From: Bowmanella denitrificans
GTDB taxonomy: Bacteria > Pseudomonadota > Gammaproteobacteria > Enterobacterales > Alteromonadaceae
Length of the DNA stretch: 64,000 nt
Assembly: GCF_039522935.1 (NCBI RefSeq)
Contig: NZ_BAAAEI010000021.1
Location: forward strand, 172,469-236,468
Reading direction: 5' to 3'
Shown: in pieces, positions 26,609 to 36,515 of the stretch
Numbering within the stretch: the first letter of the stretch is position 1
Layout: each line of letters opens with the position of its first letter
Translations under genes and position numbers: made by a program
The notes under the pieces: model-generated
What the model was told of the DNA's origin: nothing
Seen by the model: the letters and a program-made list of their open reading frames with translations, nothing else
The model's database searches: none

Positions 26609-27955
26609 ATGTCATCAAGTACTCAACAAATCTACACCGTCAGCCACCTGAACCGTTTTGCCCGTCAAGTACTGGAAAGTGAGATTGGGATTATCTGGGT
26701 GCGGGCAGAGATATCCAATTTTGTTGCGGCCAGCTCAGGGCACTGGTATTTCACCCTTAAAGATGAGCGTGCTCAGGTACGTGCTGCCATGTTTAAAAAC
26801 GCCAATCGGCGGGTCAGCATGCGCCCACGGGAAGGCGATAGGGTGCTGGTGCGTGCCAGTATCAGTCTGTATGAGCCACGAGGTGATTATCAGTTAATTG
26901 TCGAGCATATGGAGCCAGAGGGCGAGGGCTTATTAAAGCAGCAATTTGAACAGCTTAAACGCAAGCTGTTGACTGAAGGGTTGTTCGATCAGAGTCATAA
27001 ACGCCCCCTGCCCCAGCCGATTCTTAAAGTCGGTGTGATCACCTCGCCAACCGGCGCAGCCATGCACGACATACTCACGGTGCTGAAAAGACGTAACCCG
27101 GCCATTGAAGTCGTTCTTTACCCCAGTCAGGTGCAAGGTGAAGCAGCGCCAATGCAGTTAATCCGCGCTATCGAGCTTGCTAATCTACGCGCCGAAGTGG
27201 ACATATTAATTGTCGGTCGCGGTGGTGGCTCGTTGGAAGACCTGTGGTGTTTTAACGACGAGCGCCTGGCCCGCTGTATTTATGCCTCCAGATTGCAGGT
27301 TATCAGTGCCGTGGGCCATGAGGTTGATGTCAGCATTGCTGATTTTGTTGCTGATCTGCGTGCCCCTACCCCCTCCGCAGCGGCTGAGCTGGTCAGTCAG
27401 GACAAAGACGAGCTGCAAAATCGCGTTAACCAGTTGGCCATTCGGTTACGCCAGCGTCTGACGGCCTTAATGGAGACAAAAGCCTACAGCCAGCAGTTGC
27501 TGGAAAGCCGCCTGGCCCGCCATCATCCGCAAGCCCGTTTGCACCAGCAAGCACAACAACTGGACAGACTGGCGGATACCCTGACCTTCTTTTTACAACG
27601 TCACTTATCTAAAACACAGGAAAGATTACAAACACTGGAAAGTCGTCTGATGCACTACTCACCCGCTCAGCAGCTTACCGGACAAACACAGCAACTGCAT
27701 TATCTGCAGCAAAGTCTGATCCGCAATATGCAACAGTTACTGATAAGCAAGGGTCAGCGTCTGGCCGCAAACGGCCACTTACTGGATACGGTGAGCCCCC
27801 TTGCCACGCTCGCAAGGGGTTACAGTATCAGCCTCATAGGCGATAAGGTGGTTAAAACCCTTGGCGACATTAAACAAGGCGATCAGTTAACCACTAAACT
27901 GGCTGATGGTACTATTATCAGCGAGGTCAAAGGTCTGGAGTCCAACGGCCACTGA
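26609..27955 (+). CDS. xseA: Exodeoxyribonuclease VII large subunit
   Basis: 448 residues from ATG 26609 (product starts MSSSTQQIYTVSHLNRFARQ); the frame extends to a TTG at 26561 inside the promoter region, which is unlikely. N-terminal OB fold (EIGIIWVRAEISNF, SSGHWYFTLKDERAQVRAAM), then the catalytic domain with VGVITSPTGAAMHDIL, GRGGGSLEDLW and SAVGHEVDVSIADFVADLRA. The C-terminal part is a long coiled coil. With XseB it degrades single-stranded DNA from both ends. Confidence 0.96.
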   Translation: MSSSTQQIYTVSHLNRFARQVLESEIGIIWVRAEISNFVAASSGHWYFTLKDERAQVRAAMFKNANRRVSMRPREGDRVLVRASISLYEPRGDYQLIVEHMEPEGEGLLKQQFEQLKRKLLTEGLFDQSHKRPLPQPILKVGVITSPTGAAMHDILTVLKRRNPAIEVVLYPSQVQGEAAPMQLIRAIELANLRAEVDILIVGRGGGSLEDLWCFNDERLARCIYASRLQVISAVGHEVDVSIADFVADLRAPTPSAAAELVSQDKDELQNRVNQLAIRLRQRLTALMETKAYSQQLLESRLARHHPQARLHQQAQQLDRLADTLTFFLQRHLSKTQERLQTLESRLMHYSPAQQLTGQTQQLHYLQQSLIRNMQQLLISKGQRLAANGHLLDTVSPLATLARGYSISLIGDKVVKTLGDIKQGDQLTTKLADGTIISEVKGLESNGH

Positions 27956-28012
27956 CCTGTGTTATCCAGGCCTGAAGCACAGTAATACGCTCCGTCTGAA
28001 TCGCGTTAGTGG

Positions 28013-28501
28013 CTATGGTTGTAACGGTACTCTAAGGTGAGTCACAAACACCTTGTCATCAGCAAAAACCAGTTGGTAAAGATCGCCGTAATTGGACTCA
28101 TCCATCTGCACGTCACCTCCACCCAGCAGTGCCAGTAACTCAGGTGTGGTGTTACTGTGCCCCACTACCAGTGCGTTCTGTCTGTGTTGTTTCAGGGTGG
28201 CAGCCAATGTCGCCAACTGGCCCGGCGGGTAGCTTTGCACTTCGATTCCCTTTTGCCCGGCAAGGGCAGCAACGGTTTGCTGGGTACGGCGGTAATCGGT
28301 ACTGTAGATAGCGGTCAGTGGTACCGCAGACAGCATTTGTGCCAGGTTGTCAGCACGTTGTAATCCGTCGACAGTCAGTGCCGGATCCTTACCCTGCTCC
28401 AGTTGTTTTTCGCCGTGGCGAATTAAATACACAGTGAAGTCATTCGCCAGGGCAACATCAACCTGTAACAGGCCGACCAATAGCAATAAGACCAGGCGCA
28501 T
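28013..28501 (-). CDS. Exported histidine phosphatase (SixA/phosphoglycerate-mutase fold)
   Basis: 162 residues from ATG 28501, which overlaps the der stop by one base (TGATG). Signal peptide MRLVLLLLVGLLQVDVALA. The catalytic phospho-accepting His is in YLIRHGEK, with Arg in YSTDYRRTQQT and the second His in VVGHSNTTPELL. Likely a periplasmic phosphatase of unknown substrate. Coupled translation places it at the end of the rlmN-der cluster. Confidence 0.88.
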   Translation of the reverse strand: MRLVLLLLVGLLQVDVALANDFTVYLIRHGEKQLEQGKDPALTVDGLQRADNLAQMLSAVPLTAIYSTDYRRTQQTVAALAGQKGIEVQSYPPGQLATLAATLKQHRQNALVVGHSNTTPELLALLGGGDVQMDESNYGDLYQLVFADDKVFVTHLRVPLQP

Positions 28502-29949
28502 CACGACTTCTTCTTATGAAAAGTCATCAGGCGTTTGCGTTTGCGTTCCTGAGCCAGGGTCAATTGATTTTTCTTACCTTCAAAGGGGTTAGCCCCTTCA
28601 CGAAACTCAATGCGAATCGGCGTGCCCATCACCTTCAGAGACTTTCTGAAATAGTTCATCAGATACCGCTTATAGGCATCGGGCAAATCCTGCACCTGAT
28701 TACCGTGGATAACGATCACCGGTGGATTATATCCCCCCGCATGGGCGTATTTCATTTTTACCCGGCGACCGCGAATCAACGGCGGTTGATGGTCAGCCTG
28801 GGCCATTTCCATAATGCGGGTCAAAATAGAGGTGTTAATTCTGCGGGTGGCAGAATCATAGGCTTCCTGCACCGACTCAAACAGGTTGCCCACCCCGGAG
28901 CCGTGCAACGCCGAAATAAAATGCAGACGAGCAAAATCAATGAAACCCAAACGTCTGTCCAACTCCCGCTTGATATCATCTTTTACCGACACATCCAGGC
29001 CGTCCCATTTATTCACGGCCAGCACCAAAGATCGACCTGAATTAAGCACAAAACCCAGCAGGCTGAGATCCTGATCGGTGATCCCTTCTCTGGCGTCAAT
29101 CACCATCAGTACCACGTTGGCTTCTTCAATGGCTTGCAGCGTTTTAACGATGGAGAACTTTTCCACCATGTCTGAGACTTTTTTACGCCTGCGCACGCCG
29201 GCTGTGTCTATCAACACATAGTCTCGCTCGTCACGCTGCATGGGAATAAAGATGCTGTCTCTAGTGGTACCGGGCTGATCGAACACCACCACCCGCTCTT
29301 CACCCAGAATACGGTTGGTCAGTGTCGATTTACCCACATTGGGTTTACCGACAATGGCCAGTTTAATTGGCAGGCTCTGCAGTTTCTCAAGCTGTGCTTC
29401 TGCATCCAGCTCTTCCTGGGCCACATCTGGCTCTTCTATCAGCATATCAGGAAACTGTTCGGATAAGGGTTTGACCAAATTATCCAACAATTGCCCGACG
29501 CCACGGCCGTGAGCCGCGGCAATCTGATGCACATCACCCAGTGCCAGACGATAAAACTCCGCCACTTCACTATCACCATCAATGCCGTCAACTTTATTGG
29601 CAACAAGGTGTACTGGCTTATTCTGCATGCGCAGATGACGGGCAATAGCTTCGTCGGCCACCGTCAAACCAGCCCGGGCATCCAGCAGAAACATCACCAC
29701 ATCGGCTTCTTCAATTGCCAGCAGCGATTGTTGCGCCATTTCTGCATCAATCCCTTGCTCATCGCCACTGATCCCGCCGGTATCTACCACAATAAACTGC
29801 AGCCCCTCGCACTTAGCCTGGCCGTATTTACGGTCACGGGTCAGTCCAGGAAAGTCCGCCACCAGGGCGTCCCGGCTGCGGGTTAATCGGTTAAACAGGG
29901 TGGACTTACCGACGTTGGGTCGTCCCACCAAAGCTACAACAGGTAACAT
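28501..29949 (-). CDS. der: Ribosome biogenesis GTPase Der (EngA)
   Basis: 482 residues. Tandem GTPase domains, each with a P-loop (GRPNVGKSTLFNRL near residue 8; GKPNVGKSTLTNRIL near 200), switch DTAG/DTGG and NKVD/NKWD motifs, then a KH-like domain ending KRKRLMTFHKKKS. Needed for 50S subunit maturation. Separated from bamB by a terminator hairpin, so it likely has some independent expression. Confidence 0.97.
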   Translation of the reverse strand: MLPVVALVGRPNVGKSTLFNRLTRSRDALVADFPGLTRDRKYGQAKCEGLQFIVVDTGGISGDEQGIDAEMAQQSLLAIEEADVVMFLLDARAGLTVADEAIARHLRMQNKPVHLVANKVDGIDGDSEVAEFYRLALGDVHQIAAAHGRGVGQLLDNLVKPLSEQFPDMLIEEPDVAQEELDAEAQLEKLQSLPIKLAIVGKPNVGKSTLTNRILGEERVVVFDQPGTTRDSIFIPMQRDERDYVLIDTAGVRRRKKVSDMVEKFSIVKTLQAIEEANVVLMVIDAREGITDQDLSLLGFVLNSGRSLVLAVNKWDGLDVSVKDDIKRELDRRLGFIDFARLHFISALHGSGVGNLFESVQEAYDSATRRINTSILTRIMEMAQADHQPPLIRGRRVKMKYAHAGGYNPPVIVIHGNQVQDLPDAYKRYLMNYFRKSLKVMGTPIRIEFREGANPFEGKKNQLTLAQERKRKRLMTFHKKKS

Positions 29950-30032
29950 AAAGATGATTTCCTACTTGCCAAACCGCCCGGCGGTATATGGCGATACGAG
30001 CCGCTATTGCGGCGCAAAAGATCATTAAACAC

Positions 30033-30055
30033 AAAAACGGCCCTTAATCGGGCCG
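30033..30055 (-). terminator. Intrinsic terminator between bamB and der
   Basis: Minus strand: CGGCCC and GGGCCG form a 6-bp stem (30038-30055) with a 6-base loop, followed by TTTTTG, ~30 bases after the bamB stop. Confidence 0.75.
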
Positions 30056-30084
30056 CTATTCTATCAGGTTTCAGGCCAGATGCT

Positions 30085-31347
30085 TCAGGGTGTTTGCACT
30101 GCCCGTAACTGGCCGTCGCGAGTCAGAGTATAGAGTACTTTTCCATCCACCACAGGGGCGGCAAAAATACCTTCGTCTTCGTCGTCACCACCCACATCCA
30201 AACGCGCGACCAGCTTGCCATCAGACTGATTAAACCAATGCAGGAAGCCATATTTATCACCGGCAACCAGGTAATCGCCCACAGGCTCTGCCGCCGTCAG
30301 CAGGCGACCTCGCAAGCTGTTCTGGCTCCACAACTCTACACCGTTGCGGCGGTCCAGACCGTAAACCACACTGTCTGCGTCCACCACATACAGGTTGTTA
30401 GCGTCCATGGTAATACGACGGTAAGACCGATAATCACGCTTCCAGATCACCCGTCCACTACGCAGCTCTACAGCGGCCAAGGTGCCATCGAAAGACACCA
30501 CATAGATAACTCCACCCAAAATCAGCGGCTCGATATCAATGTCAACTAAGCGATCCAGCTCTGTGGCACCGGTTGGTGCAGTAATGGCTTGTTCCCAGGC
30601 AATCTGACCGTTTTCCATAATCACCACGGCCAGCTTACCCGATGCCGTACCGACCATGGCACCGCCCGCTGACGCAGTGGGAGCTGAAATACCGCGTAAC
30701 GACAGCGGCGGTACTTCCGATTCATATAGCCATTGCTGTTCACCGGACTCTGCATCCAGCGCAAACATAATGCCAGCGCCGGTATTAACGATTACCAGGC
30801 CATCCGCCACTGCAGGCTTGGCCAGCACTTCCCCCTTAACCTTGGCCTGCCAAAGGGTTTCACCGGTATTGATATCCAGCGCGATCACATCGCCGTTTTC
30901 GGTGCCAAAGTATACCTTCTCGTAAGATGCAGCCATGCCACCAGCGATTCGCGCCGCTTCACCAGAGCGCCATAATCTGGCAATACCGGAAAACCAGCCG
31001 TCATCACTGAAACGGGCAAAATCACGTTGCCACAGCTGTTTGCCGCTTGCCTGATCAAAAGCAATGACTTCACCATGGCGATCAGCAGCAAAAACTTTGT
31101 CGTATGCAACCGCAGGTTTAAGGCGGGAAAAATGCCCACCAACGCCACCACCGACGTCTTGTTGCCACAGGGTGGTAGGAACAAATTGCGCATCAATAGG
31201 TTTGAGCTGTTTGATTTTCAGCTCTTCCTCATCAGCGAACCAGGTTGTTGGATCCATCCATTGCGGCACTATGGAGCACCCAGACAGTCCCAACACCGAA
31301 AGCAAACACAGCGCCTGAATTGGCTTTTTCACCCCGATACTCCTCAT
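30085..31347 (-). CDS. bamB: Outer-membrane assembly lipoprotein BamB
   Basis: 420 residues from ATG 31347, which overlaps the yfgM stop (ATGA); a GTG at 31332 preceded by AGGAG is an alternative start. Lipobox LGLSGC, then an eight-bladed PQQ-like propeller (VFAADRHGEVIAFDQASGKQ, VYFGTENGDVIALDINTGET). BamB binds BamA and helps insert outer-membrane beta-barrels. In the order hisS-yfgM-bamB-der, as in E. coli. Confidence 0.96.
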   Translation of the reverse strand: MRSIGVKKPIQALCLLSVLGLSGCSIVPQWMDPTTWFADEEELKIKQLKPIDAQFVPTTLWQQDVGGGVGGHFSRLKPAVAYDKVFAADRHGEVIAFDQASGKQLWQRDFARFSDDGWFSGIARLWRSGEAARIAGGMAASYEKVYFGTENGDVIALDINTGETLWQAKVKGEVLAKPAVADGLVIVNTGAGIMFALDAESGEQQWLYESEVPPLSLRGISAPTASAGGAMVGTASGKLAVVIMENGQIAWEQAITAPTGATELDRLVDIDIEPLILGGVIYVVSFDGTLAAVELRSGRVIWKRDYRSYRRITMDANNLYVVDADSVVYGLDRRNGVELWSQNSLRGRLLTAAEPVGDYLVAGDKYGFLHWFNQSDGKLVARLDVGGDDEDEGIFAAPVVDGKVLYTLTRDGQLRAVQTP

Positions 31348-31964
31348 ACGCTGGCAACGGCTGGCAGATTATCCAGTTTCATCTTCAGCAAATTGTTGCT
31401 GCTCACTTCCAAGGCTGCGCTGTAGGCTGCTCTGGCTTTGTCAAGATTACCCTGCTTCAGATGAATGTCACCTTTCAGCTCCTGCACCTGGGCTTTGAAA
31501 CTATCCTCGGCAATACCATCCAGAGCACTCATTGCTTCGGTGTATTGCTCAAGCTGCAATTGCACGCGGGCAAGACGTAACTTAGCGACAGCGGCAATGG
31601 CCGGCACCTTGGCTTTAGAGGCGGCAAACTCCAGTTGTTTGGCTGCTTCATTTAAATCGTCACGGCTCACGGCCTGATGGGCAAGCTGCATCGCCGCCAG
31701 CAGCGCATAATTATTGTCCGGGTTGGCCTTAACATACTCCAGCGCCTTGCTGAATCCCTGTTCATCGGTTTCCAGGCCTTGCATGGCTTGCTGATATTGA
31801 TTGGACGCTTCGTCCATACCGGCAATACGCTGCTCATTGTAATAACGCCAGCCCCACAGGCCCCCCAAACCGATTACCGCACCGAGGATGATGGCGGTAC
31901 CGTTTTCTTTCCAGAATTTTTTAATGGCTTCGACTTGTTGTTCTTCGGTACTGTAGATTTCCAT
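31344..31964 (-). CDS. yfgM: YfgM family periplasmic-chaperone partner protein
   Basis: 206 residues. Cytoplasmic N-terminus (EIYSTEEQQVEAIKKFWKEN), one membrane helix (AIILGAVIGLGGLWGW), then TPR-like periplasmic repeats (Pfam TPR_21 type). In E. coli YfgM associates with PpiD at the SecYEG translocon. Twelve bases after hisS and overlapping bamB. Confidence 0.92.
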   Translation of the reverse strand: MEIYSTEEQQVEAIKKFWKENGTAIILGAVIGLGGLWGWRYYNEQRIAGMDEASNQYQQAMQGLETDEQGFSKALEYVKANPDNNYALLAAMQLAHQAVSRDDLNEAAKQLEFAASKAKVPAIAAVAKLRLARVQLQLEQYTEAMSALDGIAEDSFKAQVQELKGDIHLKQGNLDKARAAYSAALEVSSNNLLKMKLDNLPAVASV

Positions 31965-31976
31965 CCCGTTCCCCTT

Positions 31977-33260
31977 TTATAGATTCTGTGAAAGTGCCCC
32001 GCCCAGAAGCGATGGCAACTGCTCAATACTAACTTGTGTCTGTGGTTTGTCTTCACGCAGGTACTTAACCCCAACCACAGCCTGATTTACCTCTTCTTCG
32101 CCAATGACCAGGGCAATAGCAGCGCCACTTTTATCCGCGCGCTTCATCTGCTTTTTCAGATTGCCGCCACCACAATGCGTTTGCACTCGTAACCCAGGTA
32201 AGGCGTCGCGTAGTGATTCAGCCAGCGTTAATCCATAAGCTTCGGCTCTATCACCCAACAGGCTCAGGTAAACATCTACCTCCGCGGGCAACTCGACCAA
32301 CTGCAGGGATTCCAGCAGCAAAACCAAACGCTCAAGACCCATGGCAAATCCCACAGCGGGCGTCGCCTTGCCTCCTAACTGCTCTACCAGGCCATCGTAG
32401 CGACCGCCTGCACACACTGTGCCCTGAGCACCGAGCGCATCGGTTACCCATTCAAAAACAGTGCGATTGTAATAATCCAGTCCACGCACCAGGCGCGAAT
32501 TAACCCGGTATTGGATACCAGCCTGGGCTAAACGTTCACACAATAAATCAAAATGCTGGCGAGACTCGTCGTCGATGTAGTCCAGTAAGTCCGGTGCATC
32601 TGGCAATAACGCCTGCACTTCTGGGTTTTTGCTGTCCAGCACCCGTAGCGGGTTGGTCGACATGCGACGTTTGCTGTCTTCATCCAGCTTGTCTTCGTGT
32701 TGCTTAAGATAAGCCACCAGTGCATCACGATACTCTGCCCGGGACTCGCTGGAGCCCAGCGAATTAATTTCCAGATGCACTTTGTCGGAAAGACCAAATT
32801 TCTGCCATAACCTGGCGGTCAGCAGAATCACTTCCACGTCAATGTCAGGCCCTGGCAAACCAAAGGTTTCCACACCGAATTGGTGAAATTGACGATAACG
32901 CCCCTTTTGCGGACGTTCATGGCGGAACATCGGCCCCATATACCACAAGCGCTGCTGTTGGTTATACAGCAGGCCGTGTTCATTGCCAGCTCGCACTGTA
33001 CTGGCCGTTCCTTCAGGGCGCAAAGTCAGGCTGTCGCCGTTGCGATCCTCAAAGGTGTACATTTCTTTTTCTACGATATCAGTCACTTCGCCGATAGAAC
33101 GTTTAAAAAGATCGGTGCTTTCCACTATGGGGGTGCGGATTTCCTGGTAGCCGTAACTCTTAACGGTGTCACGTATGTTCTGCTCTACCCACTGCCATAG
33201 ACCGGATTGTTCCGGCAGGCAGTCATTCATTCCGCGAATGGCCTGAATTTGCTTACTCAC
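31977..33260 (-). CDS. hisS: Histidyl-tRNA synthetase
   Basis: 427 residues. Class II aminoacyl-tRNA synthetase core with motif 1 (YGYQEIRTPIVE), motif 2 (FRHERPQKGRYRQFHQFGVE) and the histidine-specific LVRGLDYYNRTVFEW and GGRYDGLVEQLGG. The C-terminal anticodon-binding domain is at ~330-427. Charges tRNA-His. Middle of the ispG-hisS-yfgM-bamB series. Confidence 0.97.
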   Translation of the reverse strand: MSKQIQAIRGMNDCLPEQSGLWQWVEQNIRDTVKSYGYQEIRTPIVESTDLFKRSIGEVTDIVEKEMYTFEDRNGDSLTLRPEGTASTVRAGNEHGLLYNQQQRLWYMGPMFRHERPQKGRYRQFHQFGVETFGLPGPDIDVEVILLTARLWQKFGLSDKVHLEINSLGSSESRAEYRDALVAYLKQHEDKLDEDSKRRMSTNPLRVLDSKNPEVQALLPDAPDLLDYIDDESRQHFDLLCERLAQAGIQYRVNSRLVRGLDYYNRTVFEWVTDALGAQGTVCAGGRYDGLVEQLGGKATPAVGFAMGLERLVLLLESLQLVELPAEVDVYLSLLGDRAEAYGLTLAESLRDALPGLRVQTHCGGGNLKKQMKRADKSGAAIALVIGEEEVNQAVVGVKYLREDKPQTQVSIEQLPSLLGGALSQNL

Positions 33261-33350
33261 CTGTGTCTGTCTCGATTCCGTACTGCGATGCCATTATGCA
33301 TGCGGGTTTTAACCTAAAGGCGGCGATTATAGGGCCTGGCTGCGCAAAGG

Positions 33351-34466
33351 TCAGGCATTTTTCACCTGAATGCGGTTCTTCTCATCCAAAACAGCTGCTT
33401 TGGCGCGGATCCGTTTCTCAAGTTGTTCAATCAGATCGTCGTTTGCCAGTCGCTCTTTCTGCCTTACGCCATCCAGATAAAAGCCACTCATATTGCGTGC
33501 CCCGGTCAATCCCAGGTCTGACACCTCAGCTTCGCCAGGCCCATTGACCACGCAGCCGATGATAGACACATCCATTGGCGTCAGAATGTCTTCCAGGCGT
33601 TGCTCCAGCGCATTGACCGTGCCAATCACATCAAACTCCTGACGGGAGCAACTGGGGCAGGCAATAAAATTGATACCTCTGGAGCGAATGCGCAGAGATT
33701 TGAGAATATCAAAACCAACTTTGATTTCTTCCACCGGATCGGCGGCCAAAGAAATGCGAATGGTATCGCCTATACCTTCAGCCAATAACATGCCCAGCCC
33801 CACCGCACTTTTTACTGCACCAGCGCGCTGTCCGCCCGCTTCGGTAATCCCTAAATGCAGGGGCTGATCAATCTTCTGCGCCAGCAAACGATAAGCCCCA
33901 ACAGCCAGAAACACGTCCGACGCTTTAACACTGACCTTGAACTGGTGGAAATTGAGTCTGTCCAGAATATCCACATGACGCATGGCTGACTCCACCAGCG
34001 CTTCCGGGGTCGGCTCACCGTACTTTTCCTGTAAGTCTTTTTCCAGCGAGCCACCATTTACACCAATACGAATGGGAATATTTTTATCTCTGGCACAATC
34101 CACCACCGCGCGAATGCGCTCTTCACTGCCAATGTTGCCCGGGTTAATGCGCAAACAATCCACCCCGTATTCGGCCACCTTCAGGGCAATGCGATAATCG
34201 AAATGAATATCCGCCACCAATGGGATATCCACCTGAGCACGAATACGCTTAAAGGCTTCAGCAGCATCCATAGTAGGAATAGAGACCCGCACGATTTCGC
34301 CACCAACGGCCTGTATACGCTTAATTTGCGCCACCGTCGCATCCACATCGGTTGTAGGGGTATTGGTCATAGACTGCACGGCGATGGGCGCACCGTCACC
34401 AATCGGTACCTTGCCCACATAAATACGGGTGGACTTACGACGTGTAATAGGTGATTCGGCAAACAT
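33351..34466 (-). CDS. ispG: 4-hydroxy-3-methylbut-2-enyl diphosphate synthase
   Basis: 371 residues. Penultimate step of the MEP isoprenoid pathway. N-terminal TIM barrel (VQSMTNTPTTDVDATVAQI) and C-terminal [4Fe-4S] domain with cysteines in CPSCSRQ and GCVVNGPGEA. Its cluster need makes it a client of the Fe-S machinery encoded at 39-47 kb. Confidence 0.97.
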   Translation of the reverse strand: MFAESPITRRKSTRIYVGKVPIGDGAPIAVQSMTNTPTTDVDATVAQIKRIQAVGGEIVRVSIPTMDAAEAFKRIRAQVDIPLVADIHFDYRIALKVAEYGVDCLRINPGNIGSEERIRAVVDCARDKNIPIRIGVNGGSLEKDLQEKYGEPTPEALVESAMRHVDILDRLNFHQFKVSVKASDVFLAVGAYRLLAQKIDQPLHLGITEAGGQRAGAVKSAVGLGMLLAEGIGDTIRISLAADPVEEIKVGFDILKSLRIRSRGINFIACPSCSRQEFDVIGTVNALEQRLEDILTPMDVSIIGCVVNGPGEAEVSDLGLTGARNMSGFYLDGVRQKERLANDDLIEQLEKRIRAKAAVLDEKNRIQVKNA

Positions 34467-34498
34467 GTTAACTTTAATCCAACTAGATTCTTAATAGG

Positions 34499-35482
34499 TT
34501 ATTGCAGCGGCAATGTGAATTTGGCAGAACGCCCTTTGGGAAACTGGGACATATCCACCGCTTCACCATCAAAATTAATCTGCACGGCTTCTGGCGCCCC
34601 CAAGGTCACCTCAAAAGGCGGCACACCAGACACGGGCATAGTACGCCCCGCCACTTTGACGCCATACGCAATGGCTTCACCGGTTGCATCGACAATATTC
34701 ACCCAGCAATCAGCACTGAACTGAAATACCAGCTCTGCCTCGGTCGGCAATATATCTTGGGTAGCGGCTGCCAATACATCCTCGACTACAGTGTCATCCG
34801 GGCTTGAATCAGTGACTTCTGTTGCCCCAGGCTCTGCCTGACGTTGCACATCCACTGACGATTGTTGCGGTTGTTCGATAACTTGTGCTGGTAGTTCAGG
34901 CTCATCCTGTGGCACTTGCTCGGGAATGTTGGGTTCTGACGCGGCAGTCAGCGCTGACTGTTCCTGCTGAGGCTGTGATGTTGCCGGCTCTGCGGTAACG
35001 ATGGCACTGGTACTGATGGGCTCACTGCTGTTGCTTTGCTGTAACCACCATACCACTACCATAGCAATAATAATTGCCAGGATTACGTAAGACACCAGCA
35101 TCAATCGATCATCGCTGGCTTGCTTAGCCACTTTGCGCGAGAAACTCTGCAGTTTCGCCGGCTCCTGCTTGGCAGCATTCAATGCATCGAATGCTTCGAG
35201 CACCTGCTGCGGAGCAACATCCAGAAGCTTGGCGTAGTTTTTATAGTAGCCACGAATAAAGGTAATGGAAATGCGCTGATCGAAGACTTCAGTCTCCAGG
35301 CTCTGGATATTAGCCGGTTTCAGGTTCAGCCTGGTTGCCACCTCTTCAATACTTAGCCCCCGGGCCACGCGCGCCTCCTTGAGCATCGTACCCGGTCCTG
35401 TGGCTTGTGTCTGCTCGGCAACCTGTTCGTCTGTCATAATACTGCTGTTACTCTGTTTGAGTGAATGTTGATCCCTGCTCAT
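34499..35482 (-). CDS. rodZ: RodZ-type cytoskeletal cell-shape protein
   Basis: 327 residues from ATG 35482, overlapping the pilW stop (ATGA); an in-frame ATG at 35437 is possible. HTH_25 domain at ~33-90 (RGLSIEEVATRLNLKPANIQ), membrane helix (~130-150, VSYVILAIIIAMVVVWWL), a Pro/Gln/Glu-rich periplasmic linker and a C-terminal DUF4115 domain. RodZ links MreB filaments to the wall-synthesis machinery. Confidence 0.93.
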   Translation of the reverse strand: MSRDQHSLKQSNSSIMTDEQVAEQTQATGPGTMLKEARVARGLSIEEVATRLNLKPANIQSLETEVFDQRISITFIRGYYKNYAKLLDVAPQQVLEAFDALNAAKQEPAKLQSFSRKVAKQASDDRLMLVSYVILAIIIAMVVVWWLQQSNSSEPISTSAIVTAEPATSQPQQEQSALTAASEPNIPEQVPQDEPELPAQVIEQPQQSSVDVQRQAEPGATEVTDSSPDDTVVEDVLAAATQDILPTEAELVFQFSADCWVNIVDATGEAIAYGVKVAGRTMPVSGVPPFEVTLGAPEAVQINFDGEAVDMSQFPKGRSAKFTLPLQ

Positions 35483-36492
35483 TGTGGCGGGGCTATTCTG
35501 AGTTTCTTACCAACATAAATGGACGATGGATCCTGTAATTGGTTCCATTCCATCAGGGTTTTCATTTTTATATTGTACTTGAGTGATATCCGGTAGAGGT
35601 TTTCCCCTTCAGCCACGACATGATACTCAGGCTCAGATCGGTTGTCGTCCTCTGCCGGCTCTGCAGAAGCTGGTTCCTGCACCTGCCAATCGGAGGTTTC
35701 AGGGCGTACAAGCTCTTTCTGCTCAGCCTGCTGACTCGCCGCTAACTCAAGATAATGCTGAGTCGCCTGATGCTGAGGATACAGTTCACTGAGCATATTA
35801 CCGTATCCCTTAGCACTTTGCAGGTTTCCCTGCCCTGCTTCAATGCGATAACCTAACAGCAGCATCTGCGGAGAGACCCGACCTAACCGTTCCAGCTTCG
35901 CCAATGCTGCTTTAGCCTCTGCCCAGTTACTTTGCTGAACCAGCACTTCGGTCAACAGCATCAGGCTTTTTGTTCTGGAAGGCTGATGATTCAGTGCACC
36001 TTGCAGATAACCTATTGCGTCGTCCAACTGATTCTGACTCTGTGCACACAGCGCCATATTCTCATAAGTTTCAGCACTGCGGATGTAAGCTTGATTGTCC
36101 AGCGCTTGCTGGAAATATTTTTTTGCATCGTCGTAACGGCCCAACTGACACAGAAACGCACCATAGCTGTTAACAATGTCAGGGTTACTGTTATCCAACT
36201 TCATGGCCTGACGATATGCATCCTCGGCATGTCGGTTTTCTTCTACCAACTGGTAATAATAAGCCAGACCGTAGTGGGCATCGGCCATATTGGGTGCGTA
36301 TTCAAGCGCTTTATCCAGATTGTATTTTGCCTGACTATAGTTGCCGTTTTTCAGGTAGGTGAGACCCAGAGAGATCCTGGTTCTGGCGGCATCTTGTGCA
36401 TTAAAGTCGGCCGCGGGGCCCGCACCGTCAATCTGCGATTGACTGGCACAGGCGCTGATAAAGAATATTATGCAAAAGAGTAACTTGCGCAT
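35479..36492 (-). CDS. pilW: Type IV pilus biogenesis lipoprotein PilW/PilF with LysM
   Basis: 337 residues. Lipobox FFISAC, then about six TPR motifs (~35-240: GLTYLKNGNYSQAKYNLDKA, MADAHYGLAYYYQLVEENRH). A linker follows, then a LysM domain at the very end (YHVVAEGENLYRISLKYNIK). PilW is the pilotin that carries secretin PilQ to the outer membrane; the LysM extension suggests peptidoglycan binding and is absent from the shorter classical PilF. Between rlmN and rodZ. Confidence 0.92.
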   Translation of the reverse strand: MRKLLFCIIFFISACASQSQIDGAGPAADFNAQDAARTRISLGLTYLKNGNYSQAKYNLDKALEYAPNMADAHYGLAYYYQLVEENRHAEDAYRQAMKLDNSNPDIVNSYGAFLCQLGRYDDAKKYFQQALDNQAYIRSAETYENMALCAQSQNQLDDAIGYLQGALNHQPSRTKSLMLLTEVLVQQSNWAEAKAALAKLERLGRVSPQMLLLGYRIEAGQGNLQSAKGYGNMLSELYPQHQATQHYLELAASQQAEQKELVRPETSDWQVQEPASAEPAEDDNRSEPEYHVVAEGENLYRISLKYNIKMKTLMEWNQLQDPSSIYVGKKLRIAPPQ

Positions 36493-36515
36493 CTGAACCC
36501 AAAATTTATGGTGAA

